Of a stretch of DNA of 64,000 nt, positions 8,565-17,966 are shown piece by piece. Source of the DNA: Nocardia cyriacigeorgica (lineage in GTDB: Bacteria; Actinomycetota; Actinomycetes; Mycobacteriales; Mycobacteriaceae); NCBI RefSeq assembly GCF_010868145.1, contig NZ_JAAGUY010000008.1:124001-188000 (forward strand), in the 5' to 3' direction. Both the position numbers and the translations under genes were made by a program. The notes under the pieces are model-generated. The model saw only the letters and a list, made by a program, of their open reading frames with translations, had not been told where the DNA came from and did no database searches. Numbering within the stretch: the first letter of the stretch is position 1; every line of letters starts with the position of its first letter.

Positions 8565-9287
8565 ATGGCTAGGCAAGCGCGCGCGGAGATCACCCGCGAC
8601 TCCGTCCTCGCGGGCGCGGCCGATGTCTTTCTGCGCTTGGGCTATGCGAACGCGAGCCTGAGCGAGATCATCGCGCAGTCCAATGTGACCAAGGGCGCCT
8701 TGTACTTTCACTTCGGTTCGAAGGAAGAGCTGGCGCGCGCCGTCGTCGACCAGGGCAATGAGCGCCTGGTGAGCTCGTGCCAGGGTTTCTTCGATCCCCG
8801 GGTGCCCGCCCTGGAGGCGTGTATCGGTATCACCTACGTGGTGGCCGACCTATCGATGAACGATCCGATGGTTGGCGCGATGCTCAAGCTGACGCATCAG
8901 ATCGGTGACTACCGCGGCGCCGCGGGCGACAACATCGCCAAGTCCTGGGGCGAGACCTACCGGCTGCTGGCCGAGCGCGCCATCGCGCAGGGCGACCTGA
9001 ACGCCGACCTCGACCCGGAAACCATCGGCCTGCTGCTGAACGGCGTCACCACCGGTGTGCACATCGTCGCGGTCGGCACCGATTCCATCGACCAGATGGC
9101 CACCAGGATGGAACGCGCCTGGTATTTCCTGCTGCCCTCCATCGTCCCCCCCGGACAAACTCTCCTACTTCCGCGAGTTCGCCGCCCGCAGGCTCCGCCG
9201 CTACGTGCCGTAATTTTGGCGGCTGGCGCCGAAAAGCGAGCCATGAGGGGGCCGCGAACATGCCGCGACGAAGGAGCGGCAAAATAG
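8565..9287 (+). CDS. Gamma-butyrolactone-receptor-like TetR regulator with an apparent C-terminal frameshift
   Basis: The N-terminus (MARQARAEITRDSVLAGAAD, then LSEIIAQSNVTKGALYFHF) closely resembles ScbR/ArpA-type autoregulator receptors. As read, the frame runs to a TGA-type end at 9287 with an Arg/Pro/Ala-rich tail that looks like shifted coding. If one C is removed from the C7 run at 9146-9152, the frame continues as PDKLSYFREFAARRLRRYVP and stops at TAA 9211-9213, which looks like a normal family C-terminus. So the tail after about residue 195 is probably wrong: a sequencing error, a true mutation, or a slippery site. The DNA-binding half is intact. mfd follows. Confidence 0.8.
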   Translation: MARQARAEITRDSVLAGAADVFLRLGYANASLSEIIAQSNVTKGALYFHFGSKEELARAVVDQGNERLVSSCQGFFDPRVPALEACIGITYVVADLSMNDPMVGAMLKLTHQIGDYRGAAGDNIAKSWGETYRLLAERAIAQGDLNADLDPETIGLLLNGVTTGVHIVAVGTDSIDQMATRMERAWYFLLPSIVPPGQTLLLPRVRRPQAPPLRAVILAAGAEKRAMRGPRTCRDEGAAK

Positions 9288-9329
9288 CACCAGCCGGTCG
9301 ATTCGCCCGTTCGCGTTCAGGAGTTGAGC

Positions 9330-12300
9330 ATGTCTGCCCCACGTCCACCTCTGGCGGGCCTGGCCGCCGCGGCCGGCGCCGATATCGCGCTGCGGACCGT
9401 ATCCGACCTGGTCGGCACGTCGCGGGTGGAGTTGGTCGCACCTGCCGCGGTGCGCGCGTTCGTGGCGGGGACGCTGGCGGCGAGTAATCCCGTCGTTGTG
9501 GTGACGGCCACCGGGCGCGAGGCCGATGACCTGACCGTCGAGTTGACCGAGATCCTGGGTGAGGCCGTCGCGCAGTTCCCGTCGTGGGAGACGCTGCCGC
9601 ATGAGCGGCTCTCGCCCGGCGCCGACACCGTCGGCCGCAGGCTCGCGGTGCTGCGCAGGCTGGCGCATCCAGATGATCCGGTGTTTCCGGAACCACTGCG
9701 CGTGGTGGTGACCACCGTGCGGTCGCTGATGCAGCCGATGGCGTCGGGGCTCGGGGAGATCGAACCGATCGTGCTGCGGGTCGGCACCGAAACCGACTTC
9801 GACGAATTGCTCACTCGCCTGGTCGAATTCGCCTACACCCGGGTCGACATGGTCGGCAAACGCGGTGAGTTCGCGGTTCGCGGCGGCATCCTCGATGTTT
9901 TCCCGCCGACTGCTGATCATCCGGTCCGCGTGGAGATGTGGGGTGACGAGGTCAGCGAACTGCGCCCGTTCTCTGTCGCCGATCAGCGCTCACTTGCCGA
10001 ACTCAGCGTCGATGTCGTGGTCGCGCCGCCCTGCCGGGAACTGCTGCTCACCGAGGCCGTCCGTGACCGCGCCGCCGAGGTGGCGGCCGCGAATTCTGCC
10101 GACGCGGCGCTGGTGGAGATGCTGGAGAAGCTGTCGCAGGGCATCCCCGTCGACGGTATGGAGGCGCTGCTGCCGGTACTGCAGCCGGGCGAGCTGAGCT
10201 TGCTCACCGAGGAACTGCCCGAGGGCACCCATCTGCTGTTGTGCGATCCGGAGAAGATCCGCACCCGCGCCGCCGACCTGATGCGCACCGGCGCCGAATT
10301 TCTCGAGGCGTCCTGGACCGCTGCCTCGTTCGGCGGTGACGCACCGCTGGGCGGCCACGGCCTCGATCTGGCCGCCTCTGCCTACCGGTCGCTGCCCGAT
10401 ATCCACGACAGCGCCACCGAAGAGGATCTGCCTTGGTGGACGCTGAGCCCGCTGACCTCGGGTGATCCGGCCGAAGTCGTGCTTCCGGTGCTGGCCGGGC
10501 CCGCCGCACGGGGTTCGGAAGAACTGGTCGCGACCATCTTCGCGTCGCTGCGCGCGCACGTCACCACCGGTGGACGCGCGGTCGTGGTGGTGGCCGGTCA
10601 CGGTACCGCCCAGCGCGTGCTGGAACGCCTTGCCGACGCTGACGTCCCCGCCGCCGCCCTGGAGGCCGGTGGTGAGCCCGAGGCCGGTGTGGTGGGCGTG
10701 CTGTGCGGTTCGCTGCACGACGGCATCATCTTCGACGACGCGGGCCTGGTCGTCGTCGCCGAATCCGATCTGACCGGCAACCGGGTCACCGCACCCACCG
10801 AGGGCAAACGACTGCCGGCCAAACGCCGTAACCAGGTCGATCCGCTGGCACTCAGCGCGGGCGACATGGTGGTGCACGATCAGCACGGCATCGGCCGGTT
10901 CGTCGAGATGATCGAGCGAACCGTCGGCGGCGCCCGTCGCGAGTACCTGGTCATCGAGTACGCGCCCGGTAAGCGTGGCCAGCCGGGCGACCGGCTGTTC
11001 GTGCCGATGGAGTCACTGGACCAGCTGTCGCGTTATGTCGGCGGCGAGATGCCGAGCCTGTCGAAGCTCGGCGGCTCGGATTGGGCCAACACCAAGCGCA
11101 AGGCCCGCAAGGCGGTGCGCGAGATCGCCGGTGAGCTGGTGCAGCTCTACGCCGCGCGGCAGGCGGCGCCCGGTCACGCGTTCGGCCCGGACACTCCGTG
11201 GCAGCAGGAGATGGAAGACGCGTTCGCGTTCACCGAGACCGTCGACCAGATGACCGCCATCACCGATGTGAAATCGGATATGGAGAAGGCGGTCCCGATG
11301 GACCGGGTCGTGTGCGGTGACGTCGGCTACGGCAAGACCGAGATCGCGGTACGTGCGGCGTTCAAGGCGGTGCAGGACGGCAAGCAGGTCGTCGTGCTGG
11401 TCCCGACGACGCTGCTGGCTCAGCAGCATCTACAGACGTTCACCGAACGTGTCGCGGGCTTCCCCGTCACGGTCAAGGGTCTGTCGCGTTTCACCGACCC
11501 CGCCGAATCGCGTGAGGTGCTCGAGGGCATGGCCGCCGGTGAGGTCGACATCGTCGTCGGCACCCACCGGCTGTTGCAGACCGGGGTGCGCTGGAAGGAC
11601 CTCGGCCTGGTCATCGTCGACGAGGAACAGCGATTCGGTGTGGAGCACAAGGAACACATCAAGGCGCTGCGCACCCACGTGGATGTGCTCACGATGTCCG
11701 CGACGCCGATTCCGCGCACGCTGGAGATGAGCCTGGCGGGCATCAGGGAGATGTCGACCATCCTCACCCCGCCGGAGGAACGTCACCCGGTGCTGACCTA
11801 CGTCGGTGCCTACAGCGAGAAGCAGGTCACCGCCGCCATCCGGCGTGAGCTGCTGCGCGACGGGCAGGTCTTCTACGTGCACAACCGGGTGTCCTCGATC
11901 GACAAGGCCGCCAAGCGCATTCGTGATCTTGTCCCGGAGGCGCGGGTGGTTGTCGCGCACGGGCAGATGAACGAGGACACGCTCGAAAGCACCGTGCAGG
12001 GCTTCTGGCAGCGCGAGTTCGACGTGCTGGTGTGCACCACCATCATCGAGACCGGTCTCGACATCTCCAACGCCAATACCCTGCTCGTGGAACGTGCCGA
12101 CACCTTGGGTCTGTCGCAGCTGCATCAGCTGCGCGGCCGGGTCGGTCGCAGCCGCGAACGCGGTTACGCGTACTTCCTGTACCCGCCGGAGAAGCCGCTC
12201 ACCGAAACCGCCTACGACCGGTTGGCCACTATCGCGCAGAACTCCGATCTCGGTGCCGGTATGGCCGTCGCCATGAAGGATCTGGAGATTCGCGGTGCGG

Positions 12301-12944
12301 GCAATGTGCTCGGCGCCGAACAGTCCGGGCACGTTGCGGGCGTCGGTTTCGATCTCTATGTCCGGCTGGTCGGTGAGGCGGTCGAGGCCTACCGTGCGGC
12401 CGCGGACGGCAAACCGATCACCACCGAGGAGACCAAGGAGGTGCGCATCGATCTGCCGGTGGATGCGCACATTCCGCCCGACTACATCACCAGCGATAGG
12501 CTGCGGCTCGAGGCATACCGCAAACTGGCCGCCGCACAGGACGATCCGGCGTTGGCCGCCGTGGTGGAGGAGCTCGTCGACCGGTACGGTTCGCTGCCGG
12601 TGGAGGTCGGCAGGCTGGTGTCGGTGGCCAAACTGCGGCTGCTTGCCCGCGAATACGACGTCACCGAGATCGCGGTCACCGGAACCACGGTGAAGATCTC
12701 GCCGCTGACCCTGCCCGATTCCAAGCAGTTGCGGCTCAAGCGGATCTACCCAAGCGCCACCTACAAGGCCGCAAGCGGCGTGGTCGGCGTGCCGTTGCCG
12801 CGGGTTCAGGACAGTGTCGGTGCGGACCGGTTGCGCGACGTGCCGCTGCTGCAATACCTCGCCGACCTGCTGTTGGCATTGGACGGTAAGGCGCAGGGAG
12901 CGGTCGACCTCACTGTCGCCACCGAGGTCTCGGCAGCCCGATGA
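9330..12944 (+). CDS. mfd: Mfd, transcription-repair coupling factor
   Basis: An ATP-dependent translocase that removes stalled RNA polymerase from DNA lesions and recruits UvrA. The 1204-aa protein has the UvrB-homology N-terminal part, an RNA-polymerase-interaction domain around the [14 protein letters not shown] segment (about 510-530), Walker [10 protein letters not shown] near 662, the DEEQ box near 763, and a C-terminal TRCF domain. The ATG at 9330 has AGGAG 6 nt upstream; a TTG at 9324 is less suitable. Its stop overlaps the mazG start (ATGA). mfd next to mazG is conserved in mycobacteria. Confidence 0.97.
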   Translation: MSAPRPPLAGLAAAAGADIALRTVSDLVGTSRVELVAPAAVRAFVAGTLAASNPVVVVTATGREADDLTVELTEILGEAVAQFPSWETLPHERLSPGADTVGRRLAVLRRLAHPDDPVFPEPLRVVVTTVRSLMQPMASGLGEIEPIVLRVGTETDFDELLTRLVEFAYTRVDMVGKRGEFAVRGGILDVFPPTADHPVRVEMWGDEVSELRPFSVADQRSLAELSVDVVVAPPCRELLLTEAVRDRAAEVAAANSADAALVEMLEKLSQGIPVDGMEALLPVLQPGELSLLTEELPEGTHLLLCDPEKIRTRAADLMRTGAEFLEASWTAASFGGDAPLGGHGLDLAASAYRSLPDIHDSATEEDLPWWTLSPLTSGDPAEVVLPVLAGPAARGSEELVATIFASLRAHVTTGGRAVVVVAGHGTAQRVLERLADADVPAAALEAGGEPEAGVVGVLCGSLHDGIIFDDAGLVVVAESDLTGNRVTAPTEGKRLPAKRRNQVDPLALSAGDMVVHDQHGIGRFVEMIERTVGGARREYLVIEYAPGKRGQPGDRLFVPMESLDQLSRYVGGEMPSLSKLGGSDWANTKRKARKAVREIAGELVQLYAARQAAPGHAFGPDTPWQQEMEDAFAFTETVDQMTAITDVKSDMEKAVPMDRVVCGDVGYGKTEIAVRAAFKAVQDGKQVVVLVPTTLLAQQHLQTFTERVAGFPVTVKGLSRFTDPAESREVLEGMAAGEVDIVVGTHRLLQTGVRWKDLGLVIVDEEQRFGVEHKEHIKALRTHVDVLTMSATPIPRTLEMSLAGIREMSTILTPPEERHPVLTYVGAYSEKQVTAAIRRELLRDGQVFYVHNRVSSIDKAAKRIRDLVPEARVVVAHGQMNEDTLESTVQGFWQREFDVLVCTTIIETGLDISNANTLLVERADTLGLSQLHQLRGRVGRSRERGYAYFLYPPEKPLTETAYDRLATIAQNSDLGAGMAVAMKDLEIRGAGNVLGAEQSGHVAGVGFDLYVRLVGEAVEAYRAAADGKPITTEETKEVRIDLPVDAHIPPDYITSDRLRLEAYRKLAAAQDDPALAAVVEELVDRYGSLPVEVGRLVSVAKLRLLAREYDVTEIAVTGTTVKISPLTLPDSKQLRLKRIYPSATYKAASGVVGVPLPRVQDSVGADRLRDVPLLQYLADLLLALDGKAQGAVDLTVATEVSAAR

Positions 12945-13678
12945 CCCCGACACCCGATGCGCGGCCCGTGCCCGACGCGATGCGACTGGAATCCGATACC
13001 GCGACGCTGGCTGCCGGGCTGGCCGAGGCGGTCGAGGTGATGGATCGGCTGTGGCATTTCGGTGGCTGGGAATCCACCCAGACCCACGATTCGCTGCGCC
13101 CCTACCTGCTCGAGGAGACCTACGAGCTGCTCGATGCCATCCAGCACGAGGATGCCGAGACCATCAAGGAGGAGCTCGGCGATCTGCTGCTGCAGGTGCT
13201 GTTCCACTCCCGCATCGCCCAGGCGGCGGGGGAGTTCACCGTCGATGATGTGGCCGCAGCGCTGGTCGCGAAGCTGATCAACCGCAGCCCGCATCTCGGC
13301 GCCTCGCATCTGCCGCCCGACGCCGGGGTCGAGGAGAAGATCGCCGCTCAGGAGAAGGCGTGGGAGGAGCGCAAGACCGCGGAGAAGGCGCGCCGGTCCT
13401 GCATCGACGGCATCGCCATGGCTCAGCCCGCGCTGGCTTTGGCGGAGAAGGTCAGGGACCGCAGTCACCGAGCGGGCCTGCCGGAGGATCTGATTCCGCC
13501 TGCCTTGCGCATGGTCCGCCTCGGCGGTCGAGACAGCGCCGAGGAACGGCTGCGCAAGGCGACGCTCGCGTTCGCCGATGCCATTCGCGCCGCCGAAGAC
13601 GCCGCCGAAGCCGATCGCGGCGCCCGCGCGCCACTCGACGCCGCCGCCTGGCGCCGGTACTGGCCGGCCATCAGCTGA
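12941..13678 (+). CDS. mazG: MazG, nucleoside triphosphate pyrophosphohydrolase
   Basis: It hydrolyses (d)NTPs to monophosphates and pyrophosphate, a house-cleaning activity against damaged nucleotides. The 245-aa protein carries the metal-binding EExYE and EELGD motifs of the all-alpha NTP-PPase fold ([12 protein letters not shown] about 56-67, [13 protein letters not shown] about 77-89). A second helical region follows (about 120-225). The ATG overlaps the mfd stop (ATGA), so the two are co-translated. Confidence 0.93.
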   Translation: MTPTPDARPVPDAMRLESDTATLAAGLAEAVEVMDRLWHFGGWESTQTHDSLRPYLLEETYELLDAIQHEDAETIKEELGDLLLQVLFHSRIAQAAGEFTVDDVAAALVAKLINRSPHLGASHLPPDAGVEEKIAAQEKAWEERKTAEKARRSCIDGIAMAQPALALAEKVRDRSHRAGLPEDLIPPALRMVRLGGRDSAEERLRKATLAFADAIRAAEDAAEADRGARAPLDAAAWRRYWPAIS

Positions 13679-13802
13679 TCGGTCGCGTGCTGGTCCCGGC
13701 ACTGTGAGCTGCGCCGCAGGCATGGTCCAAGCCATCACATCGGCGCTGTCTGTCTCGTCCGAGTCGTGTATCCACCCGCAATGACGCGACTAGGAGGCAG
13801 TG

Positions 13803-16001
13803 ATGCCGGCGGGAATGATCGATCTCATCATGCGGCGCAGACGCGCTGTGCTTGTTCTCTTCGCGGTACTGCTCATGCTGGCCGGAGCAGGCAGTTCGAC
13901 CTTGTTCGACAAATTGAAGGGCGGCGGATTCAACGATCCGGGCGCCGAGTCCGGGGTCGCGGCCGAGGTGCTGCGCGACCAGTTCGGGCAGGGTCAGCCG
14001 AACCTGGTCCTGCTGGTGGACGCGCCGGGTTCGGTCGACGATGTGGGGGTGACTGCGGCGGCGACGGCGCTGGTGCAGCGGCTGACGGGGGAGGACGCCG
14101 TCACCGGTGTTACGTCCTACTGGACCTCAGGGCAACCGCCGGCGCTGCGCAGTGCCGACGGCGCCAAAGGTCTGGTGGTGGCCACGATTCTGGGCGACGA
14201 CGATGCGGTGGAGGACCGGCTCGTCGACCTGGAACCGCGCTACTCGGGTCTGCGCGATGGTCTCGACGTGCAGGTCGGCGGCTACGCCATGCTGCAACAC
14301 GAGATGGTGGAGCAGTCCGAGAAGGACGCGGTGACCGGTGAATCGATCGCCTTCCCGATCACTCTGATCGCGCTGGTGCTGGTGTTCGGCAGTGTGATGG
14401 CCGCACTGCTGCCGCTGGCGGTCGCGATGGTGACTGTGCTGCTCACCATGGGCGCGATGTGGTTGCTGGCCGGGGTGACGGATCTGAACGCACTGGCGAT
14501 CAATGTCGTGACGCTGCTCGGGCTGGGTCTGGCGATCGACTACAGCCTGCTGATCGTCAGCCGGTATCGCGAGGAACTCGAGGCCGGCGTCGAACCCGGG
14601 CAGGCGCTGCGCAACACCATGAACTCCGCGGGACGCACCGTGGCATTCTCCGCGGTCACCGTGGCCGTCGCACTGTCCGGACTGGTGTTCTTCCCGCTGC
14701 TGGCGGTGCGTTCGGTCGGCTATGCGGGTATCGCGGTGGCGCTGATCGCCGCACTGAGTTCGCTCACCGTGCTGCCCGCACTACTGGCGATACTCGGCAC
14801 CCGCGTCGACAAGTGGCGAATCCGCCGCCGCACTACCGAATCTCGGGAACTGCACGAAGGCCGCTGGCATCGGCTCGCGATGTTCGTCATGCGCAGGCCG
14901 GGGACGGTGGCGATCACGGTGACGGTGGTGCTGCTGTTCCTCGGTGCACCGTTCCTCGGTCTGAAGCTCGGCTACCCGGATGAGCGGTCGATGCCGGAGG
15001 CGTCCTCGTCGCGGCAGGTGGCCGAAACGGTGCGCGCGGATTTCGACACCAGCGAGCAGAGCGCGTTGAGTGTGGTGCTGCCGCAGGGGGGTTCGGGGGT
15101 GCCGGAGTACGCGCAGCGGTTGTCGGCGCTGCCCGAGGTGCAGCGGGTCGACACCGTCAGCGGCAGCTACGCCGAAGGTGCGCAGGTCGCGCCGGCGACC
15201 GAGCTCAATGCCCGATTCGCCGGCGGTGACGGGGTGTATCTGTCGGTGGTGCCTTCGACCGATGACGCGACGGTGCTCGAGAATTTGGTCGGCACCATCC
15301 GTGACGTCGACGCGCCGTCGCAGGTGCTGGTCGGCGGGGTGTCCGCGGTGAGCGCCGATGCCACCGACGCGCTGATGGAACGACTGCCGATCGCGCTCGG
15401 TGTAGTGCTGACGATGATGCTGATCCTGCTGTTCCTGTTGACCGGCAGCGTCTTCCTCCCGGTGGTGGCGGTCGTGCTGAGCTGCCTGAGTCTCACGGCG
15501 ACCTTCGGTGCGCTGGTCTGGATCTTCCAGGACGGACATCTGTCGGATCTGCTCGGCTTCACCGTCACCGGGACGCTGGCCTCGACCGTGCCGATCATGC
15601 TGTTCGGTGTCGCGTTCGGTCTGGCCATGGACTACCAGGTGTTCCTGTTGTCGCGCATTCGCGAGGAATACGAGCGCACCGGTGACAGCACCGTCGCGGT
15701 CGCGGTCGGGTTGGAGCGGATCGGCCGGATCGTCACCGCCGCCGCCGTTCTCATCTCGGTGGTGTTCCTCGGCTTCCTGGTCTCCGACATCACCTTCATG
15801 AAGGCGTTCGGAATCGGTCTGCCGCTGGCCGTGCTGGCCGATGCGACCCTGATCCGCGGGTTCCTGCTGCCCGCCACCATGAAGCTCGGTGGCCGCTGGA
15901 CCTGGTGGGCGCCGGGACCGCTGCGGAAGTTGCACGACCGCTTCGGTATTCGCGAGAGTGCGGATACCAGCGAACCGGACCGCGATCTGGTCGGCGCATA
16001 G
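13803..16001 (+). CDS. MMPL family RND transporter
   Basis: A 732-aa inner-membrane RND-type transporter with two homologous halves, each with one helix, a periplasmic loop and five more helices. The first half has AIDYSLLIVSRYREEL near 245 and the second AMDYQVFLLSRIREEY near 615; these carry the conserved Asp-Tyr pairs for proton transfer. It lacks a long C-terminal tail, which suggests an MmpL11-like or exporter-type role, substrate unknown. The ATG at 13803 follows AGGAGG by 5 nt. It stands alone with a strong terminator behind it. Confidence 0.92.
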   Translation: MPAGMIDLIMRRRRAVLVLFAVLLMLAGAGSSTLFDKLKGGGFNDPGAESGVAAEVLRDQFGQGQPNLVLLVDAPGSVDDVGVTAAATALVQRLTGEDAVTGVTSYWTSGQPPALRSADGAKGLVVATILGDDDAVEDRLVDLEPRYSGLRDGLDVQVGGYAMLQHEMVEQSEKDAVTGESIAFPITLIALVLVFGSVMAALLPLAVAMVTVLLTMGAMWLLAGVTDLNALAINVVTLLGLGLAIDYSLLIVSRYREELEAGVEPGQALRNTMNSAGRTVAFSAVTVAVALSGLVFFPLLAVRSVGYAGIAVALIAALSSLTVLPALLAILGTRVDKWRIRRRTTESRELHEGRWHRLAMFVMRRPGTVAITVTVVLLFLGAPFLGLKLGYPDERSMPEASSSRQVAETVRADFDTSEQSALSVVLPQGGSGVPEYAQRLSALPEVQRVDTVSGSYAEGAQVAPATELNARFAGGDGVYLSVVPSTDDATVLENLVGTIRDVDAPSQVLVGGVSAVSADATDALMERLPIALGVVLTMMLILLFLLTGSVFLPVVAVVLSCLSLTATFGALVWIFQDGHLSDLLGFTVTGTLASTVPIMLFGVAFGLAMDYQVFLLSRIREEYERTGDSTVAVAVGLERIGRIVTAAAVLISVVFLGFLVSDITFMKAFGIGLPLAVLADATLIRGFLLPATMKLGGRWTWWAPGPLRKLHDRFGIRESADTSEPDRDLVGA

Positions 16002-16005
16002 CGCG

Positions 16006-16043
16006 ACGGCGGGTGTGTGAAATCCTCACGCACCCGCCGTTTT
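16006..16043 (+). terminator. Intrinsic terminator after the MMPL gene
   Basis: A 15-bp stem with one G-T pair (ACGGCGGGTG... at 16006-16020, complement at 16026-16040) encloses a 5-nt loop and is followed by TTT. It may also serve the convergent terD gene on the other strand. Confidence 0.85.
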
Positions 16044-16051
16044 ACGTGGAA

Positions 16052-16627
16052 TCAGATATTGACGCCGTAATCGCGCGCAATGCCTGCGAGCCCGGAGGCG
16101 TAGCCCTGGCCGATGGCGCGGAACTTCCACTCACCGTGGTGGCGGTAGAGCTCGCCGAAGACCATGGCGGTCTCGGTGGAGGCGTCCTCGCTGAGGTCAT
16201 AACGGGCTAGTTCGGCGCCGGTGCTGGTGTCGAGGACCCGGATATAGGCGTTGCGCACCTGGCCGAAGGACTGCCTGCGGGCATCGGCCTCGTGGATGGA
16301 CACCGGGAAGAAGATATTGGTGATCGTCGGCGGGGTGGCTACCAGATCGACGTTGATCACCTCGTCGTCGCCTTCCCCTTCGCCGGTGAGGTTGTCACCG
16401 GTGTGCTCGATGGATCCCTCCGGTGAGCGCAGGTTGTTGTAGAAGACGAAATGCAGGTCCGACAGCACTTTCAGGTCGGGACCGGTGGCCAGCGCGCTGG
16501 CGTCCAGGTCGTAGTCGGCGCCGGTACTCGTCCGCACATCCCAGCCGAGAGCGACCGTGACCTTGGTCAGATTCGGGGCCTGCTTGGATAGCGAGACATT
16601 GCCGCCTTTGGCCAGTGTGACGCTCAT
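16052..16627 (-). CDS. TerD family protein
   Basis: A 191-aa calcium-binding beta-sandwich protein of the tellurite-resistance/stress family. The start MSVTLAKGGNVSLSK, the GWDVR segment, DYDLDASAL (about 38-46) and a second DDEVINVDL (about 88-96) are family signatures; the Asp clusters bind calcium. No other ter genes are adjacent, so it is likely a stand-alone stress protein in the cytoplasm. The ATG at 16627 has GGAA upstream. Confidence 0.93.
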   Translation of the reverse strand: MSVTLAKGGNVSLSKQAPNLTKVTVALGWDVRTSTGADYDLDASALATGPDLKVLSDLHFVFYNNLRSPEGSIEHTGDNLTGEGEGDDEVINVDLVATPPTITNIFFPVSIHEADARRQSFGQVRNAYIRVLDTSTGAELARYDLSEDASTETAMVFGELYRHHGEWKFRAIGQGYASGLAGIARDYGVNI

Positions 16628-16703
16628 GTTCCCCTTCCTCGCGGCGCTGACGCTCCGCCCTTGCTCACGATTATGGCCGAATGGCCGATATCGCTGCCGT
16701 CGT

Positions 16704-17186
16704 TCAGTTCTCGCTCTCGGCCCATGACCGTAGCGTCGCCACCCGGCCTTCCAGCGCGTGCAGTTCGGTGTCGTCGAGCACGGTGCGCTGAATGCCCTTG
16801 TCCACCGCGAATGCCGACTGGCGATGGTCGTCGATCACGGCGACGTCGATGCGCACCGCTACATAGTCGGTGGCCTCGGGCATTTCCTCCGCGATCACCT
16901 TCGCGGTGCCACGCGCACACAGCGCGACATTGCCACCGCTGAGAATCAGCAGCGCCACATCCGGGCGCACCCGTAGTCGGGCAAGCGAACCGCGATCGAA
17001 CTTCAAGCTCAGCAGAATGGTCCGGTCGCCCGCGCGTACGGGCCAGGACACCGGAATCGCATGCGGCGCCGGATCGGTGGTGACCAGCACGGCGATGGTC
17101 TCGGTCGGCCACTCCGGCAGTACGGCCAGCTCGGGATGATCGGTCGAGGGGTCCTGATGCTGCGCGGGGCTGACTCCGGCTGCCAT
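16704..17186 (-). CDS. Pyridoxamine 5'-phosphate oxidase-fold protein
   Basis: A 160-aa soluble protein with the split-barrel pattern IAVLVTTDPAPHAIPVSWPV (about 30-49) and LSLKFDRGSLARLRVRPDVALLI. This family covers flavin- or F420-binding oxidoreductases and heme-handling proteins; the substrate is unknown. The ATG at 17186 is chosen because GAGGTG ends 6 nt upstream; the ATG at 17192 would touch it. It lies 146 bp downstream of the flavodoxin on the same strand, so a redox role is plausible but unproven. Confidence 0.75.
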   Translation of the reverse strand: MAAGVSPAQHQDPSTDHPELAVLPEWPTETIAVLVTTDPAPHAIPVSWPVRAGDRTILLSLKFDRGSLARLRVRPDVALLILSGGNVALCARGTAKVIAEEMPEATDYVAVRIDVAVIDDHRQSAFAVDKGIQRTVLDDTELHALEGRVATLRSWAESEN

Positions 17187-17332
17187 GTTCATCACCTCAT
17201 GAATCGACGCGCGCGCGACTGGGCTGTGCCGCACTGGAACCCAGTTTACGGGCAGGCCCCGACAAGCCGCTCGAGATGATCGGGCCGCACACCGGATCAC
17301 ACGGACGATACGGCCGGGTAGGGACACCGTGA

Positions 17333-17794
17333 TCAGGCCGGTGTCAGCGCTGCCTCGTCGGTAATGGTGAGGCCACGCGCCCATTCGCGCGCCATGTCCT
17401 TGGGCTTGATCTCGGTGGACGCGTCGTGGCGTGCGTGTTCGCCCACCTGCATCGCGCCGCATGCGGTCAGCTTCTCCGCCGCGGTCTCGCCGCCACGGTT
17501 GAAGGTGTCGCCGTAGACGGAATCGCCGAGTCCGAAGACCGCGAAACGCAGGCCGGTCAGGTCCGGCCCGCGGGCGTCCACCGCGTCGAAGAACGGTTCG
17601 GCGCCGGTCGGCAGGTCGCCGTCGCCGTAGGTGGAGCAGACGATGATGTGGAAGTCGCGCACGTCGAGATCGTCGATATCGAAGTCGGTCATGTCGTAGA
17701 CCGACACGTCATGGCCGGCGAGCTCATCGGCCATGACGTCGGCGGCGGCCTCGGCCGTGCCCATCTCCGATCCGAACAGAATGACGACGCGCAC
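17333..17794 (-). CDS. Flavodoxin (MioC-like), probably iron-regulated
   Basis: A 153-aa FMN-binding electron carrier. The N-terminal phosphate loop GSEMGTAEAAAD (8-19) and the STYGDGDLPTGAEPF loop (about 54-68) both fit FMN binding, as does FGLGDSVYGDTF. Flavodoxins often replace ferredoxin when iron is scarce. The GTG start at 17794 follows GGAGGAG, and an IdeR/DtxR-like box lies 23 bp upstream, so iron repression is likely. Next upstream on the same strand is the metallophore gene set. Confidence 0.9.
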   Translation of the reverse strand: MRVVILFGSEMGTAEAAADVMADELAGHDVSVYDMTDFDIDDLDVRDFHIIVCSTYGDGDLPTGAEPFFDAVDARGPDLTGLRFAVFGLGDSVYGDTFNRGGETAAEKLTACGAMQVGEHARHDASTEIKPKDMAREWARGLTITDEAALTPA

Positions 17795-17816
17795 GGCGAC
17801 TCTCCTCCAGTCTGGG

Positions 17817-17835
17817 TTTGGTGAGGCTAGCCTAA
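17817..17835. promoter_or_regulatory. IdeR/DtxR-type iron box before the flavodoxin gene
   Basis: TTTGGTGAGGCTAGCCTAA matches the recalled consensus TTAGGTTAGGCTAACCTAA at 16 of 19 positions, with a perfect AGGCTAGCCT core. It lies directly upstream of the flavodoxin ribosome-binding site, where bound regulator would block transcription. Confidence 0.75.
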
Positions 17836-17966
17836 TGTGTCTGCCCGCTGCTGGGCAATGCCGTGCGCTCGGGTGATGCCTCGGTCGCCGCCCGGCACCG
17901 CGGCGGCCACGGCCCCATTTCGGCGTTGATGATCACCAGCGGCGCGTCCGGGCGGGGCGCGTTGGG

